Positions 9,150-18,184 of a stretch of DNA of 64,000 bases are shown here, piece by piece. The stretch is from Rubripirellula obstinata (lineage in GTDB: Bacteria; Planctomycetota; Planctomycetia; Pirellulales; Pirellulaceae): positions 82,690-146,689 of the forward strand of contig NZ_LWSK01000003.1 in the NCBI RefSeq assembly GCF_001642955.1, written 5' to 3'. Under the pieces are notes generated by a model that was not told where the DNA came from, ran no database searches, and saw only the letters and a list, made by a program, of their open reading frames with translations. Numbering within the stretch: position 1 is the stretch's first letter; every line of letters starts with the position of its first letter. Made by a program: the position numbers and the translations under genes.

Positions 9150-10382
9150 ATGCCAAGCAATCAACACAACGACGATCTGCTGGTGCAGTCCGACACACCA
9201 CACTCGGTGACCGTCAGCGAATTGACCGGACACATCAAGGCGATCTTGGAAGGCACGTTCCCGTCAATTTGGGTTGCAGGCGAAATCTCCGACTTGGTCC
9301 GGCCTCGTAGCGGACACCTGTATTTCACGCTGAAAGATAACGATTCACAAATACGCGGGATCATCTGGCGAAGCACTGCGTCACGGATGAAAGAGCCGAT
9401 CAAAGAGGGGCAATCAGTGCTTTGCTTTGGCGATGTCGAAGTCTACGCGGCGCGCGGATCGTATCAAATGGTCGTTCGCAAGTTGCAAATGCAGGGATTG
9501 GGCCCGCTGCAACAAAAGTTTGAACTGATTCGAGCCAAGCTGCAATCCGAAGGTCTGTTCTCCGCCGACCGAAAGCAATCGCTTCCAACGCAACCGCGTC
9601 GCATCGGAGTGATCACCAGCCCCAGCGGTGCGGCAGTGCGTGACTTCCTAAAATCCGCCATGCAAGGAATGGGCGGTGTCGAATTCATCGTCATCCCAGC
9701 TCTGGTGCAAGGTGTTGGTAGCGCCAAGTCAGTCGTCGATGCAATGAAAGCCGCTCAGCGAATTTCCCCACCGCTCGATTTAGTGGTGCTGACGCGGGGC
9801 GGTGGATCGATGGAAGATTTGTGGACGTTCAACGAAGAATCAGTCGTCCGCGCGGTCGCCAATTCCAAGCTACCAACGGTATCAGCGATCGGTCACGAAA
9901 TCGATGTCACGCTTTGCGATCTGGCAGCCGACGTTCGAGCATTAACCCCGACGGCCGCCGCAACTACGATCTTGCCCGATGCAAAGCTGGTCGGACAAAC
10001 GGTGTCCGACCTACGACGCCGACTGGAACGGGCCGGACGGTCGATCATCACGCAGCGAGTCGATCGGTTGAACCAGCTTGAATCGCGCACCGTGTTCCGC
10101 AAGCCACACGAAGTGATTCACAATCGATCACGCCAACTCGATGAACTGGACGCACGAGGCCGCAGGGCAATGTTCGCCAAACTGCAACTGAGCAAAGCCA
10201 AGTTGCAATCAGCCGCCGCATCGCTTTCGGCACTCTCGCCGCTGCAAGTTCTCACGCGAGGCTACAGCGTCACCGTTGGCGAAAACGGTAAAGCAATCTT
10301 GGACGCCAAAGACGTCGTGCCTGGTGAAATCATCCACACCCGCGTCCACCAAGGTGAAATCAAATCGGTTGTGCAGGATTGA
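9150..10382 (+). CDS. xseA: Exodeoxyribonuclease VII large subunit
   Basis: XseA is the catalytic subunit of ExoVII, which degrades single-stranded DNA from both ends. The 410-residue product has an N-terminal OB fold near residues 15-110 (SIWVAGEISDLVRPRSGHLY), a catalytic core with RIGVITSPSGAAVRDF and VLTRGGGSMEDLW, then SAIGHEIDVTLCDLAADVRA, followed by a helical region and the C-terminal LTRGYSVT segment. It begins right after the dapF stop. No xseB follows; a palindrome and a convergent gene come next, so the small subunit must lie elsewhere. Confidence 0.96.
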   Translation: MPSNQHNDDLLVQSDTPHSVTVSELTGHIKAILEGTFPSIWVAGEISDLVRPRSGHLYFTLKDNDSQIRGIIWRSTASRMKEPIKEGQSVLCFGDVEVYAARGSYQMVVRKLQMQGLGPLQQKFELIRAKLQSEGLFSADRKQSLPTQPRRIGVITSPSGAAVRDFLKSAMQGMGGVEFIVIPALVQGVGSAKSVVDAMKAAQRISPPLDLVVLTRGGGSMEDLWTFNEESVVRAVANSKLPTVSAIGHEIDVTLCDLAADVRALTPTAAATTILPDAKLVGQTVSDLRRRLERAGRSIITQRVDRLNQLESRTVFRKPHEVIHNRSRQLDELDARGRRAMFAKLQLSKAKLQSAAASLSALSPLQVLTRGYSVTVGENGKAILDAKDVVPGEIIHTRVHQGEIKSVVQD

Positions 10383-10430
10383 CTTCAAGGAACTGCCCTG
10401 AAGCTTCCTTGGAAGAGTGTCTGCGATCTG

Positions 10431-10493
10431 TCGTAGCTGATCCCGCCAGGGTTCAGTCGAGCTTAAACTGAACCCTGGCGGGATCAGCTACGA
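10431..10493. repeat. Perfect palindromic repeat, family A, between convergent genes
   Basis: Arms 10431-10457 and 10467-10493 are 27 bases each and fully complementary with a 9-base loop, the cleanest copy of family A here. It sits between the 3' ends of xseA (plus) and the sugar isomerase gene (minus), where such a hairpin could stop transcription from both sides, although there is no run of T after either arm. Confidence 0.93.
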
Positions 10494-10526
10494 TTGAAAC
10501 GTTCTCTGGAAGATCGAACGGGTTCG

Positions 10527-11465
10527 CTAAGTCTCTTTTGCAATCCGTTCTAGCAACGCTTTCCCCATGCGGATGCCAGCGAACTCATCAGGATCGGAAC
10601 CCTCCCATTCGATTCCAACATAGCCGTTGTAACCAGCGTCGGTGACGATTTTCATCATCCGTTTGTAGTCCGTGTGAACTTCGTTTCCGGATTCATCGAA
10701 CTGGTGCATCTTGGCGCTGACTGCTTTGGCGTAAGGCATCATGGCCTGCACGCCTTGGTATCGGTCGAATGTTTCAGCGTTCTCTCCGCGAGTGATATTG
10801 AAATTCCCAAAGTCGGGAAGCGTTCCGCAATTCGGCATGCCAACGCGTTCGATCACGACTGCCAACCAAGCGGCGTTGCTGCTAAGCCCACCGTGGTTTT
10901 CAACGATCACACCAATGTCTTGTTTCGCCGCGTACTCGCTTAGCGAACGCAGGCCATCCGAAGCCAGTTTGATTTGACTCAAATAGTCTCCGTCGCTGGC
11001 GGCGTTAACGCGAATCGAATGGCATCCCAAGAACTTTGCCGCATCGACCCACTTGTGGTGATTCATGACGGCTCGCTGACGCGCCTTTGCATCGGGATTA
11101 CCAAGCTGCCCTTCGCCGTCGACCATGATCAGAACGTTCTTGACGCCGTGGTCATCACAGCGAAGTTGCAGTTCCTTCAAGTAGGTTTGGTCGTTTGCTT
11201 TGTCCTTAAAGAACTGATTCACATACTCAATCGCATCGATCCCAAATTGTTTCCTTGCAAGCAGCGGAAAGTCCAGATTGGTCCATCCTAATGATTCGTC
11301 TCGCAGTGTTCGGTGCAAAGACCACTGGGCCAACGAAATTTCAAAAGGCTTCGTTGGTTCTGAACTGGAATCAGCGAATGCATGACGATCAGGGAATGCG
11401 GCGATCGCGGTTGCGGCAGCAGCAGCTTGTAGGAAAGTTCGCCGAGCAAGAAGTGATTGGTTCAT
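10527..11465 (-). CDS. Tat-exported sugar-phosphate isomerase/epimerase-like TIM barrel
   Basis: The 312-residue protein opens with a twin-arginine signal (LLARRTFLQ followed by an alanine-rich hydrophobic stretch ending near DRHAFA). The rest fits the xylose isomerase-like TIM-barrel family, with metal-ligand-type segments such as [37 protein letters not shown] and the closing [10 protein letters not shown]. Planctomycetes carry many such exported isomerases and their substrates are mostly unknown. It has no operon partner; it faces xseA across a palindrome. The family is clear, the reaction is not. Confidence 0.87.
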   Translation of the reverse strand: MNQSLLARRTFLQAAAAATAIAAFPDRHAFADSSSEPTKPFEISLAQWSLHRTLRDESLGWTNLDFPLLARKQFGIDAIEYVNQFFKDKANDQTYLKELQLRCDDHGVKNVLIMVDGEGQLGNPDAKARQRAVMNHHKWVDAAKFLGCHSIRVNAASDGDYLSQIKLASDGLRSLSEYAAKQDIGVIVENHGGLSSNAAWLAVVIERVGMPNCGTLPDFGNFNITRGENAETFDRYQGVQAMMPYAKAVSAKMHQFDESGNEVHTDYKRMMKIVTDAGYNGYVGIEWEGSDPDEFAGIRMGKALLERIAKET

Positions 11466-11606
11466 AAGTCTTCAATCGCGGGGATGGAAATCAGGATGCT
11501 TCTATCGTAGCTGCCCCACCAGATGATTGCGACAAATACGATTGATACGGCTGTTTCAGTCAACGGCCTTGCAGCCACCCCGATAAATTGATCGATTGGT
11601 GGCACT

Positions 11607-12026
11607 ATGAGAAAGCACCAAATCGAGCTTAGAGTCCGTTACGACGAATGCGACCCGATGGGTTTCGTTCACCATTCCAATTATCTTCGTTACTTTGAAA
11701 TCGGACGTACCGAATTGCTGCGAGCGTCCGGCGGCCGTTATCGCGACATGGAAGACGCGGGATTGCTGGTCGTGGTGGCGCGTGTGGATTGTCGCTATCG
11801 CAGCCCCGCGAGGTATGATGACACGCTGATCATCCATACCCGCATCGCGAAAGTCACCGCTGCCAAGATCACGCACGAGTACCGAATTGTTCGCCCTGAT
11901 CCCAGTTGGGATGATTCCAATTCAACTCTGATCGCCGAAGCCACGGTGATTCTGGGCGTGATCGATCGCGAGGGACGACTGCAGCGTGTGCCGGACTCTC
12001 TGCTTGAACAATACGGCGAAGAATAA
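11607..12026 (+). CDS. Acyl-CoA thioesterase of the 4HBT/YbgC type
   Basis: This 139-residue hot-dog protein has the family opening VRYDECDPMGFVHHSNYLRY, with the aspartate expected for catalysis near residue 15, followed by FEIGRTELLR and VARVDCRYRSPARYDD. Family members hydrolyse short acyl-CoA or related thioesters in the cytosol. Only five bases separate its stop from the GTG of the next, very large gene, so the two are probably one operon, but the link between their functions is not evident. Confidence 0.92.
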   Translation: MRKHQIELRVRYDECDPMGFVHHSNYLRYFEIGRTELLRASGGRYRDMEDAGLLVVVARVDCRYRSPARYDDTLIIHTRIAKVTAAKITHEYRIVRPDPSWDDSNSTLIAEATVILGVIDREGRLQRVPDSLLEQYGEE

Positions 12027-12031
12027 CTAAC

Positions 12032-15000
12032 GTGTCTTTCCAGTTTGAATCCGATAACAATACACCTCACGTCACCGACGCGGGCCGCTTCGCATCGGAT
12101 GGCGAGATGGAATTGCTGGGGTCAATTGAGGTCTACGGAAAACCGGGGCGGCGAGGCCAAGATGGCACCTCCTATCGCAATTCGCCTCGATCACCAGGCG
12201 CGACCGGATCGCGAGGCGGCGATGCCGGACCAGCCACACCGGGACAAAGTGCCGGTGCAGTCCAATGCGAACTAACGCATGCAGTCCAGTGCGAACTGAC
12301 GCATGCAGTCCAAGGCGAACTAACGCATACAGCGATCGGTTCGCGCCAAGTCCGTGATCGAATTCAGTGGCTCGTTCGCGCCCAGTTGCCCGACGGACGA
12401 TTGGTCCCGGTCGAGCGAAACGTTCCTATCGGCGATCGGGGATTTCTGTTCATTGACGGTCACGGTGGCAGTGGCGGCAACGGAGGACGTGCAGGCAACG
12501 GCGGACCGGGCAGCCAAGGTTACGCCGGTCGCAATGCTACGCGTTTTACCAGCGGTACCAACGGCGGTCCCGGTGGTGATGGTGGCGATGCGGGACAACC
12601 CAGCGATGGTCGCGATGGCGGTGACGGAGCGAATGTCGATCTCATCGTCGATCACACCGAAACCGGTTTGCTGATGCTGGTCAAAGGAAACTTGGTCGGC
12701 GGCGACTTGGGGTTTGCCGGTGAAGCGGGACGCGGCGGACAAGGCGGACCGGGCGGCCCCGGCGGACGCAGCTATCACTGGACCGAAACACGCACCTCGC
12801 GTGATTCCAACGGACGAACTGTCACTCGCACGATCATGCGATCCAACCCAGGCGGCATCAACGGTCGGCCGGGTCGAAGCGGCCGACCGTCAATTTACAA
12901 AGCCAAAGATGCTAAGCCTGGGCGAACTGGTCGATTGACGATCGGTGTGCGAGACGGCAATGGAAACATCGCCACCTACCCGTCGCCTTTTGATCTGGAA
13001 CTGGTCACGTTCGACATCGCCAGCGAATACGCGATCCTAGAACCCGATTCAATCGTGTCCGTTGACCACATCGTGATTCGTAATTGCGGCGGAATGCCGA
13101 CGCCCGCGAACTACACCGTTCGAATCTTCCTGCAACCCGATGAATGGCTGATCTGCGATGAAGTCGACATTGTCTTGCATCGATCGCTTGCACCCGGTGA
13201 AACCTACACCTTCGAAAACGATGGACTCGATTTTCGGATCGGCGACCATGTGATTGACGAACCCCGCTCGCGTTCGTTTCGGCTCAGGCATCCAGTCAGC
13301 CCACAAGCCAGACTGGAAAGCGGCATTGCAAGGTCTTTTGAACAGTTTGAAAACGGCGAGAATATCCGCGTCAGCTTTCCAGTCGAATTGACGCCCATGA
13401 CGTGCTTGAATTCGTTGGCACCGGGCGAATCAACACGACTGATTTGGGCCGTCAGAAATATCGGCTCTGAAACATTTGACCAGAAATACCTGTATCGAAG
13501 TGTGCGAAGTCGGTTGCGTCTGTTGGGCGGCGACTTGCATCAGGACTTGATCGCATTCTTTGACGACGAAGATTCACCTTTCGCTGTTCATGTCGATGGG
13601 CAAACCGCCGACTGGGAAAAACGCGTCGGCGAACTCAGACCTGGCGAAAGCACGATCATTGAAACTCGCATCGGGATTCTCGATAAGCCTGGCGCGGTTC
13701 CCTATCAAGGATTCGCCGTCGGCGTCGATTTGGATTTGCAGCGACCAGGCACAAGCGACCGGTCGGACCAATACCGACGAGTCGATTATCGCAAAACCTT
13801 TATCCGAGTTTCGGAACGTTACCTGCGCGAAGATGGATCACGTTTTTTGCTGGTTGCCAACGAAAAAACCACGACCAACGATATCGAAAAATGGACTCAG
13901 CTTGCCGATTACTTCGGCAGCGAATTGGATGTCTGGGATGTTTCTTACTACGGATTCTTAGACTTGGTTCGCGCGGTAGACGAAGACCAATCGCTATTGA
14001 AACAGTGGGAAGGGATGACGATCATCATCCCCAATAATTACTACAGCACACCCGCCGGTCGCACGGTCGCGTTCGAACAGCTTGCCAAAAGTCAGTTTCT
14101 TCGCGCCGCTGCCGATTACGACATCAACTTTTACATCGTCGGCGACTCACGCACCGGCGGCGCGGAAATGCTGGCGACTTCGTTGATTCCCGTCGGCGAT
14201 GAAAAAACGCCCAAACAACTTAGCAGCCAAAAAGAATTCCTAAAGAACGTCCGGCGTTGGAATAAGTATGTCGCTGGTAACCAAAGCGTTGTTGGCGGTG
14301 TGACCAGCGGCGCTCAAGACATTGCCGACGCGTCGCTGGGCCATGTCCATGAAATCGACATCGATCGCCGAACGTTTCTGTTCCAACCCAAAGAAAAGTG
14401 GCTGGTCGAAGAAGCAAAACGACTGCAACGCAAACTCTCTAAACAGGATCCACTGAAACGTTGGATCATTGTTCATCGTTACGACACCGGCGACACCGAC
14501 ACGTCATGGGGATTCTTCAAAAAGCGAAACGTTGGAAAATTTGAAGTCCACCGAACGCTCGATTCGACCAAGGGTTCCGTGGTTCTGTACGAAGTTGACG
14601 GCATTGACGCGATTGATCGTGGCTTCATCAACAGCCAAGCCAACAAGCACGGAATCTTTTTGGCGTTGAAGTTCGAGGACAAGATTGATCGCTTCATTCG
14701 CTTGGTCAGCGAGCGGACCTTCCCACGCTACAGCGAAAAGTACATCGAACGACCGATGACCGACGACGAGGTCCGCGAGATCGGTGGCGAGTTGGTCGAT
14801 TCAATTTTGACCGATCTGTACAACGAACAAAAAACCGCTCGCCATTGTCGAACATGGGGACGCGGTGGTATTCGCGCGATCATGCCAAAACTGAATTACC
14901 TGGCCGAGCGGTCACTCAATTATGGTGTCACCCATCGCCAGATGCTCGAAAACGAACTCAGCCTTGGTCTACTTTACGAGTTGTTGGCGAATCTGCGTTA

Positions 15001-15532
15001 CATGGCAGTTCAGTCGCGAACGATTTGGGACCATGCCGTTTTCCCGACTGCGTTCTTCAAACGTTCGCGAGCTGTATCGAACTACATGATCGAGCGGAGT
15101 GATCGAATCGCGACCAATATCTTTGGCAGAGCACCGAGTTGGTGGGACAAGATCACGTCACCCGGTGACGACTACGACCCGTTTGGATCAGCAAAAAAGA
15201 AATCGCCCCAGGGAATCGAACGCACTACCGCGGATGCGCGGATCAAAACAATCGAAACTGAATTGATTCAAAACAAAGTCCCCATCGAAACCTACGCTGG
15301 CAGCCAGAATCATCCCGGCCTGACTTATGACCCAGAATTGTTGGCCGAAAGCGTACGTGTTATTTCAGGAAAACAATACGACGCCCTCGTCCAAGCAGAA
15401 CGCCAAGCCACCCGCCGGCGCTACGAAACCGAAAAAGCAATCCAAGGCGAACGAGCCGATTTGTTAGTGCCCATCAAAACACCCAAGGCCCAAGCAATCC
15501 AAGAGCAAAAGTCCATCGCAACGCCAAGTTAA
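12032..15532 (+). CDS. Very large glycine-rich (collagen-like) protein of unknown function
   Basis: I do not recognise the 1166-residue product. It begins at GTG, five bases after the thioesterase stop. Residues about 30-70 and 140-310 are rich in GGxGGxGG and GxxGxx runs (GGSGGNGGRAGNGG, GRGGQGGPGGPGG), interrupted by three copies of AVQCELTH from a 24-bp tandem repeat. Residues about 330-600 look beta-rich, with two stretches like cell-surface CARDB or adhesion modules (VSVDHIVIRNCGG, LAPGESTRLIWAVRN). The remaining 550 residues are mixed helical-sheet and resemble an intracellular domain (WIIVHRYDTG, MTDDEVREIGGELVDS). There is no signal peptide or membrane segment, so export is not shown. 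The frame is intact throughout. Confidence 0.8.
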   Translation: MSFQFESDNNTPHVTDAGRFASDGEMELLGSIEVYGKPGRRGQDGTSYRNSPRSPGATGSRGGDAGPATPGQSAGAVQCELTHAVQCELTHAVQGELTHTAIGSRQVRDRIQWLVRAQLPDGRLVPVERNVPIGDRGFLFIDGHGGSGGNGGRAGNGGPGSQGYAGRNATRFTSGTNGGPGGDGGDAGQPSDGRDGGDGANVDLIVDHTETGLLMLVKGNLVGGDLGFAGEAGRGGQGGPGGPGGRSYHWTETRTSRDSNGRTVTRTIMRSNPGGINGRPGRSGRPSIYKAKDAKPGRTGRLTIGVRDGNGNIATYPSPFDLELVTFDIASEYAILEPDSIVSVDHIVIRNCGGMPTPANYTVRIFLQPDEWLICDEVDIVLHRSLAPGETYTFENDGLDFRIGDHVIDEPRSRSFRLRHPVSPQARLESGIARSFEQFENGENIRVSFPVELTPMTCLNSLAPGESTRLIWAVRNIGSETFDQKYLYRSVRSRLRLLGGDLHQDLIAFFDDEDSPFAVHVDGQTADWEKRVGELRPGESTIIETRIGILDKPGAVPYQGFAVGVDLDLQRPGTSDRSDQYRRVDYRKTFIRVSERYLREDGSRFLLVANEKTTTNDIEKWTQLADYFGSELDVWDVSYYGFLDLVRAVDEDQSLLKQWEGMTIIIPNNYYSTPAGRTVAFEQLAKSQFLRAAADYDINFYIVGDSRTGGAEMLATSLIPVGDEKTPKQLSSQKEFLKNVRRWNKYVAGNQSVVGGVTSGAQDIADASLGHVHEIDIDRRTFLFQPKEKWLVEEAKRLQRKLSKQDPLKRWIIVHRYDTGDTDTSWGFFKKRNVGKFEVHRTLDSTKGSVVLYEVDGIDAIDRGFINSQANKHGIFLALKFEDKIDRFIRLVSERTFPRYSEKYIERPMTDDEVREIGGELVDSILTDLYNEQKTARHCRTWGRGGIRAIMPKLNYLAERSLNYGVTHRQMLENELSLGLLYELLANLRYMAVQSRTIWDHAVFPTAFFKRSRAVSNYMIERSDRIATNIFGRAPSWWDKITSPGDDYDPFGSAKKKSPQGIERTTADARIKTIETELIQNKVPIETYAGSQNHPGLTYDPELLAESVRVISGKQYDALVQAERQATRRRYETEKAIQGERADLLVPIKTPKAQAIQEQKSIATPS
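12258..12329. repeat. 24-bp tandem repeat, three copies, inside the glycine-rich gene
   Basis: Units at 12258-12281, 12282-12305 and 12306-12329 differ by only a few bases and encode VQCELTHA-like octapeptides. The unit length keeps the frame. The octapeptide is unlike the glycine-rich sequence around it. Confidence 0.9.
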
Positions 15533-15681
15533 AAGACCACCAGAACCTATCCTTTGTGGCTTCTGTGCCGCACAAAAGGGGAAGGGGGTAATAAAATTGG
15601 GGCGAACATCGGCGTTCAAAACTGAAGCATTACCCTTTCCCCATTTTCAACCATCATCCCCATTTCAATCTTGAGCCTGGA

Positions 15682-15823
15682 ATCGTTTTGCCCCCACATC
15701 GTTTTGCCCAATGATCGGCTTGATTAAATCGAGCAAGTAGCACCTGGGCCTAAAACAAGAACTGTCAAACGCAGACCGCTAACAAGACAAGAGATGGGCA
15801 AAACGATGTAAGGGCAAAACGAT
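15682..15823. repeat. Inverted repeat in a gene-free stretch
   Basis: The 29-base arms 15682-15710 and 15795-15823 are complementary except for two adjacent bases, and each arm itself contains the decamer atcgttttgc (or its complement) twice. Around it, two similar purine stretches ending in gtaataaa lie near 15573-15594 and 15857-15879. The stretch 15533-15980 lies between convergent genes and holds nothing else I can name. Confidence 0.85.
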
Positions 15824-15980
15824 GCCAAGCGTGGTGGTGGTATCGGCTAGCCGTACAAAAAGGGAAGGAGGTAATAAATGGCACGCGCATCGAAACTAGC
15901 CCCGTCTCCTTTTCTGGAACATTCCGATGAACCGCATGGGTTTTAGAGTCTGTCGAGCGTTGGAATTCGATGCCGTTGGT

Positions 15981-17312
15981 TTACTCGTGACGCAAGGCTT
16001 CGATTGGGTTCATCTTGGCCGCGCGGACGGCGGGGTAGAGGCCGCTTAATAGGCCCACGCTGACGGCGATGCCGACGGCCAGCGGGATCGTCCACCAGAC
16101 GATGGAGGGTTCGGCTTCTCGGATCGCTTCGGGAAGTGCGGCAAATTTTTCGGGCAGGCTTCGTTTGACGATCCAGATCAATGACCGGTACAGCGGCATC
16201 GATAACAGGCCAAGCAAAATGCCGAAGAACGCGCCGGCGAAACTGAGTACTGCGGTCTCGACCAGGAACTGCCGTGTGATGTCTCGCTGCTTCGCCCCGA
16301 GTGCGCGGCGGACGCCAATTTCGCGTGTTCGTTCGGTCACGCTTGCCAACATGATGTTCATAATGCCGATGCCGCCAACGACCAACGAGATGCAGGCGAT
16401 CAAAACACCGATGCCCATAAACATCAACTTCATGTTCCGAGCCTGTTCCAGCAATTCCAGCGGAACCACAACACTGATGTCATTCATCTCGCTGTGCGTT
16501 TTGTCCAACAACCGCTCAATCAAATTGGCTGATGTCTTGACCGAATCCTGCGTCTTGGTTTGCAGCGTGATTTGGTTCAGCTCCATAATCTCCATTTGAA
16601 ATTGACCCGATCGCCGAGTGACAATCGTGTCCCCGATCCGCTTTCGCAACGTGCTCATGGGAATGTAAACGTCAGCCGAAAAGTCTTGCGAATCAAGCGA
16701 TCCACCGATGGCGGCCGACGGGTTACGATGCTGCAACACGCCGACGACTTTGTACTTATCGGAATGTTCAGGAATCGTGACACGTTTGCCCAGCGGTTCT
16801 TCGTAGGGGAATAAACGCTGCGCGACACCGGTTGAAATTACACAAACGGTGTCTGCTCGAGCGTCATCGGCATCGGAAAGAAAACGCCCGCCACCTTCGC
16901 GGATTTCCAGTTGATTGACCTTGGCATACAGCGGTGTGCAGCCGACCAATCGGCCATCAACCATCCGATCGCGGTAGGTAAACTGGCGACGGATTTCGCG
17001 AATCGGAACGGCGACATCGATGGTGGGCACATTGGCAAGAATCGCACCTAGATCGCTCCGGCGCAAGCCGTAGATCGACGCATCCATTCCCGCCATTTTG
17101 TCGTCTGGCGGTTTCTGGCTACGCACAATGATCGTATTCGACCCGAGCGATTCGATTTGTTTTTGAACCTGATCGCTGGCACCCTGGCTGATGGCCGTCA
17201 AAACAATCACCGCCCAAACACCGATCGTGATTCCAAGCATCGTCAGCCCTGTTCGCAGCGGATGCAGCGACAAGCTCTTGATGCCAAGTTTCCAGGTCCG
17301 AAGCCAAAGCAT
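15981..17312 (-). CDS. MacB-like ABC transporter permease (FtsX family)
   Basis: The 443-residue inner-membrane protein has the layout of MacB-type permeases without the fused ATPase: one membrane helix near residues 20-42 (GLTMLGITIGVWAVIVLTAI), a periplasmic core domain of about 220 residues, and three C-terminal helices near 310-430 with the family segments GIGIMNIMLASVTERTREIG and RALGAKQRDITRQFLVE. It ends with the typical AAKMNPIEALRHE. It is the last gene of an operon with the adaptor (18181-19830) and ATPase (17360-18184). Such systems use ATP in the cytoplasm to drive export or lipoprotein extraction; the substrate here is unknown. Confidence 0.94.
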   Translation of the reverse strand: MLWLRTWKLGIKSLSLHPLRTGLTMLGITIGVWAVIVLTAISQGASDQVQKQIESLGSNTIIVRSQKPPDDKMAGMDASIYGLRRSDLGAILANVPTIDVAVPIREIRRQFTYRDRMVDGRLVGCTPLYAKVNQLEIREGGGRFLSDADDARADTVCVISTGVAQRLFPYEEPLGKRVTIPEHSDKYKVVGVLQHRNPSAAIGGSLDSQDFSADVYIPMSTLRKRIGDTIVTRRSGQFQMEIMELNQITLQTKTQDSVKTSANLIERLLDKTHSEMNDISVVVPLELLEQARNMKLMFMGIGVLIACISLVVGGIGIMNIMLASVTERTREIGVRRALGAKQRDITRQFLVETAVLSFAGAFFGILLGLLSMPLYRSLIWIVKRSLPEKFAALPEAIREAEPSIVWWTIPLAVGIAVSVGLLSGLYPAVRAAKMNPIEALRHE

Positions 17313-17359
17313 GGAGGCGAAGTTTGAAGAGTGAGGGGGTGAAGGGTGAAAAGAGTTTT

Positions 17360-18184
17360 TTACGCGCGGGCGAGTAGTTCAGCGACGGCGGCGGCTTGTT
17401 CTTGGCGGGCTGCTTCGCGTCGATCTTGTGAGATCAATTCGTCCAAGTGTAGGCTGCCATCTTTCAATCGAATGATTCGTTTTGCTCGTTCGGCGACCTC
17501 GTCTTCGTGCGTGACCATGATGATCGTTCGGCCTTCTGCACTTAATTGATCAAAGATCGTCAGGATTTCGCCTGTCGTAACAGAATCCAAGTTTCCGGTC
17601 GCTTCATCAGCAAGCACAAACGAAGGATCGTTGATCAGACTTCTGGCGATCGCAACGCGTTGTTGTTGCCCACCGGACAATTGTGTCGGGCGGTGGTCCA
17701 AACGATCACCCAATCCCACTCGCTGGGCAAGTTCAATCGCCCGTTGTCGCTCCTCAGCGCCCAATCGGCCTTGGTAATACAAGGGAACCTGAATGTTCTC
17801 GACCACGCTGAGCTGTTGAATCAAATTGTAGGACTGAAAGATGAATCCAATTCGTTGGCTGCGAATATCAGCCAATTGATCATCATTCATGCGTGCGATG
17901 TCATCATCACCCAGCAAGAACGAGCCACTGGTGGGTTTGTCTAGGCATCCCAGCAAGTTTAGCAGCGTGCTTTTGCCGCTTCCCGACGGCCCCATGATCG
18001 CAACATAATCACCATTGGGAACATCGAAGGAAACGCCTCGCAGCGCACGCACGGTTTCGCTTTTCAACACGTATTCTTTGGTCAGATTGCGAATCGAAAT
18101 CGCGATCTCGTTGCTCGGTATCTCAGTATCGATTGACGAATCCCCGATCGGTTTTGGACTGCCGTAAGCCTTTTGGGTCTTCAT
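17360..18184 (-). CDS. ABC transporter ATP-binding protein (LolD/MacB type)
   Basis: The 274-residue product carries Walker A GPSGSGKST near residue 65, the Q-loop in IGFIFQSYNLI, the signature LSGGQQQRVAIARSL and Walker B VLADEATGNLDS, with the switch histidine in IIMVTHEDE. The N-terminal 30 residues before ISIRNLTKEY are an extra tail. A C-terminal extension of about 25 residues (RREAARQEQAAAVAELLARA) goes beyond the usual end of the LolD/MacB family. The start overlaps the stop of the adaptor gene by four bases (ATGA), and the permease gene follows after 47 bases, so the three are one operon. Confidence 0.96.
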   Translation of the reverse strand: MKTQKAYGSPKPIGDSSIDTEIPSNEIAISIRNLTKEYVLKSETVRALRGVSFDVPNGDYVAIMGPSGSGKSTLLNLLGCLDKPTSGSFLLGDDDIARMNDDQLADIRSQRIGFIFQSYNLIQQLSVVENIQVPLYYQGRLGAEERQRAIELAQRVGLGDRLDHRPTQLSGGQQQRVAIARSLINDPSFVLADEATGNLDSVTTGEILTIFDQLSAEGRTIIMVTHEDEVAERAKRIIRLKDGSLHLDELISQDRREAARQEQAAAVAELLARA

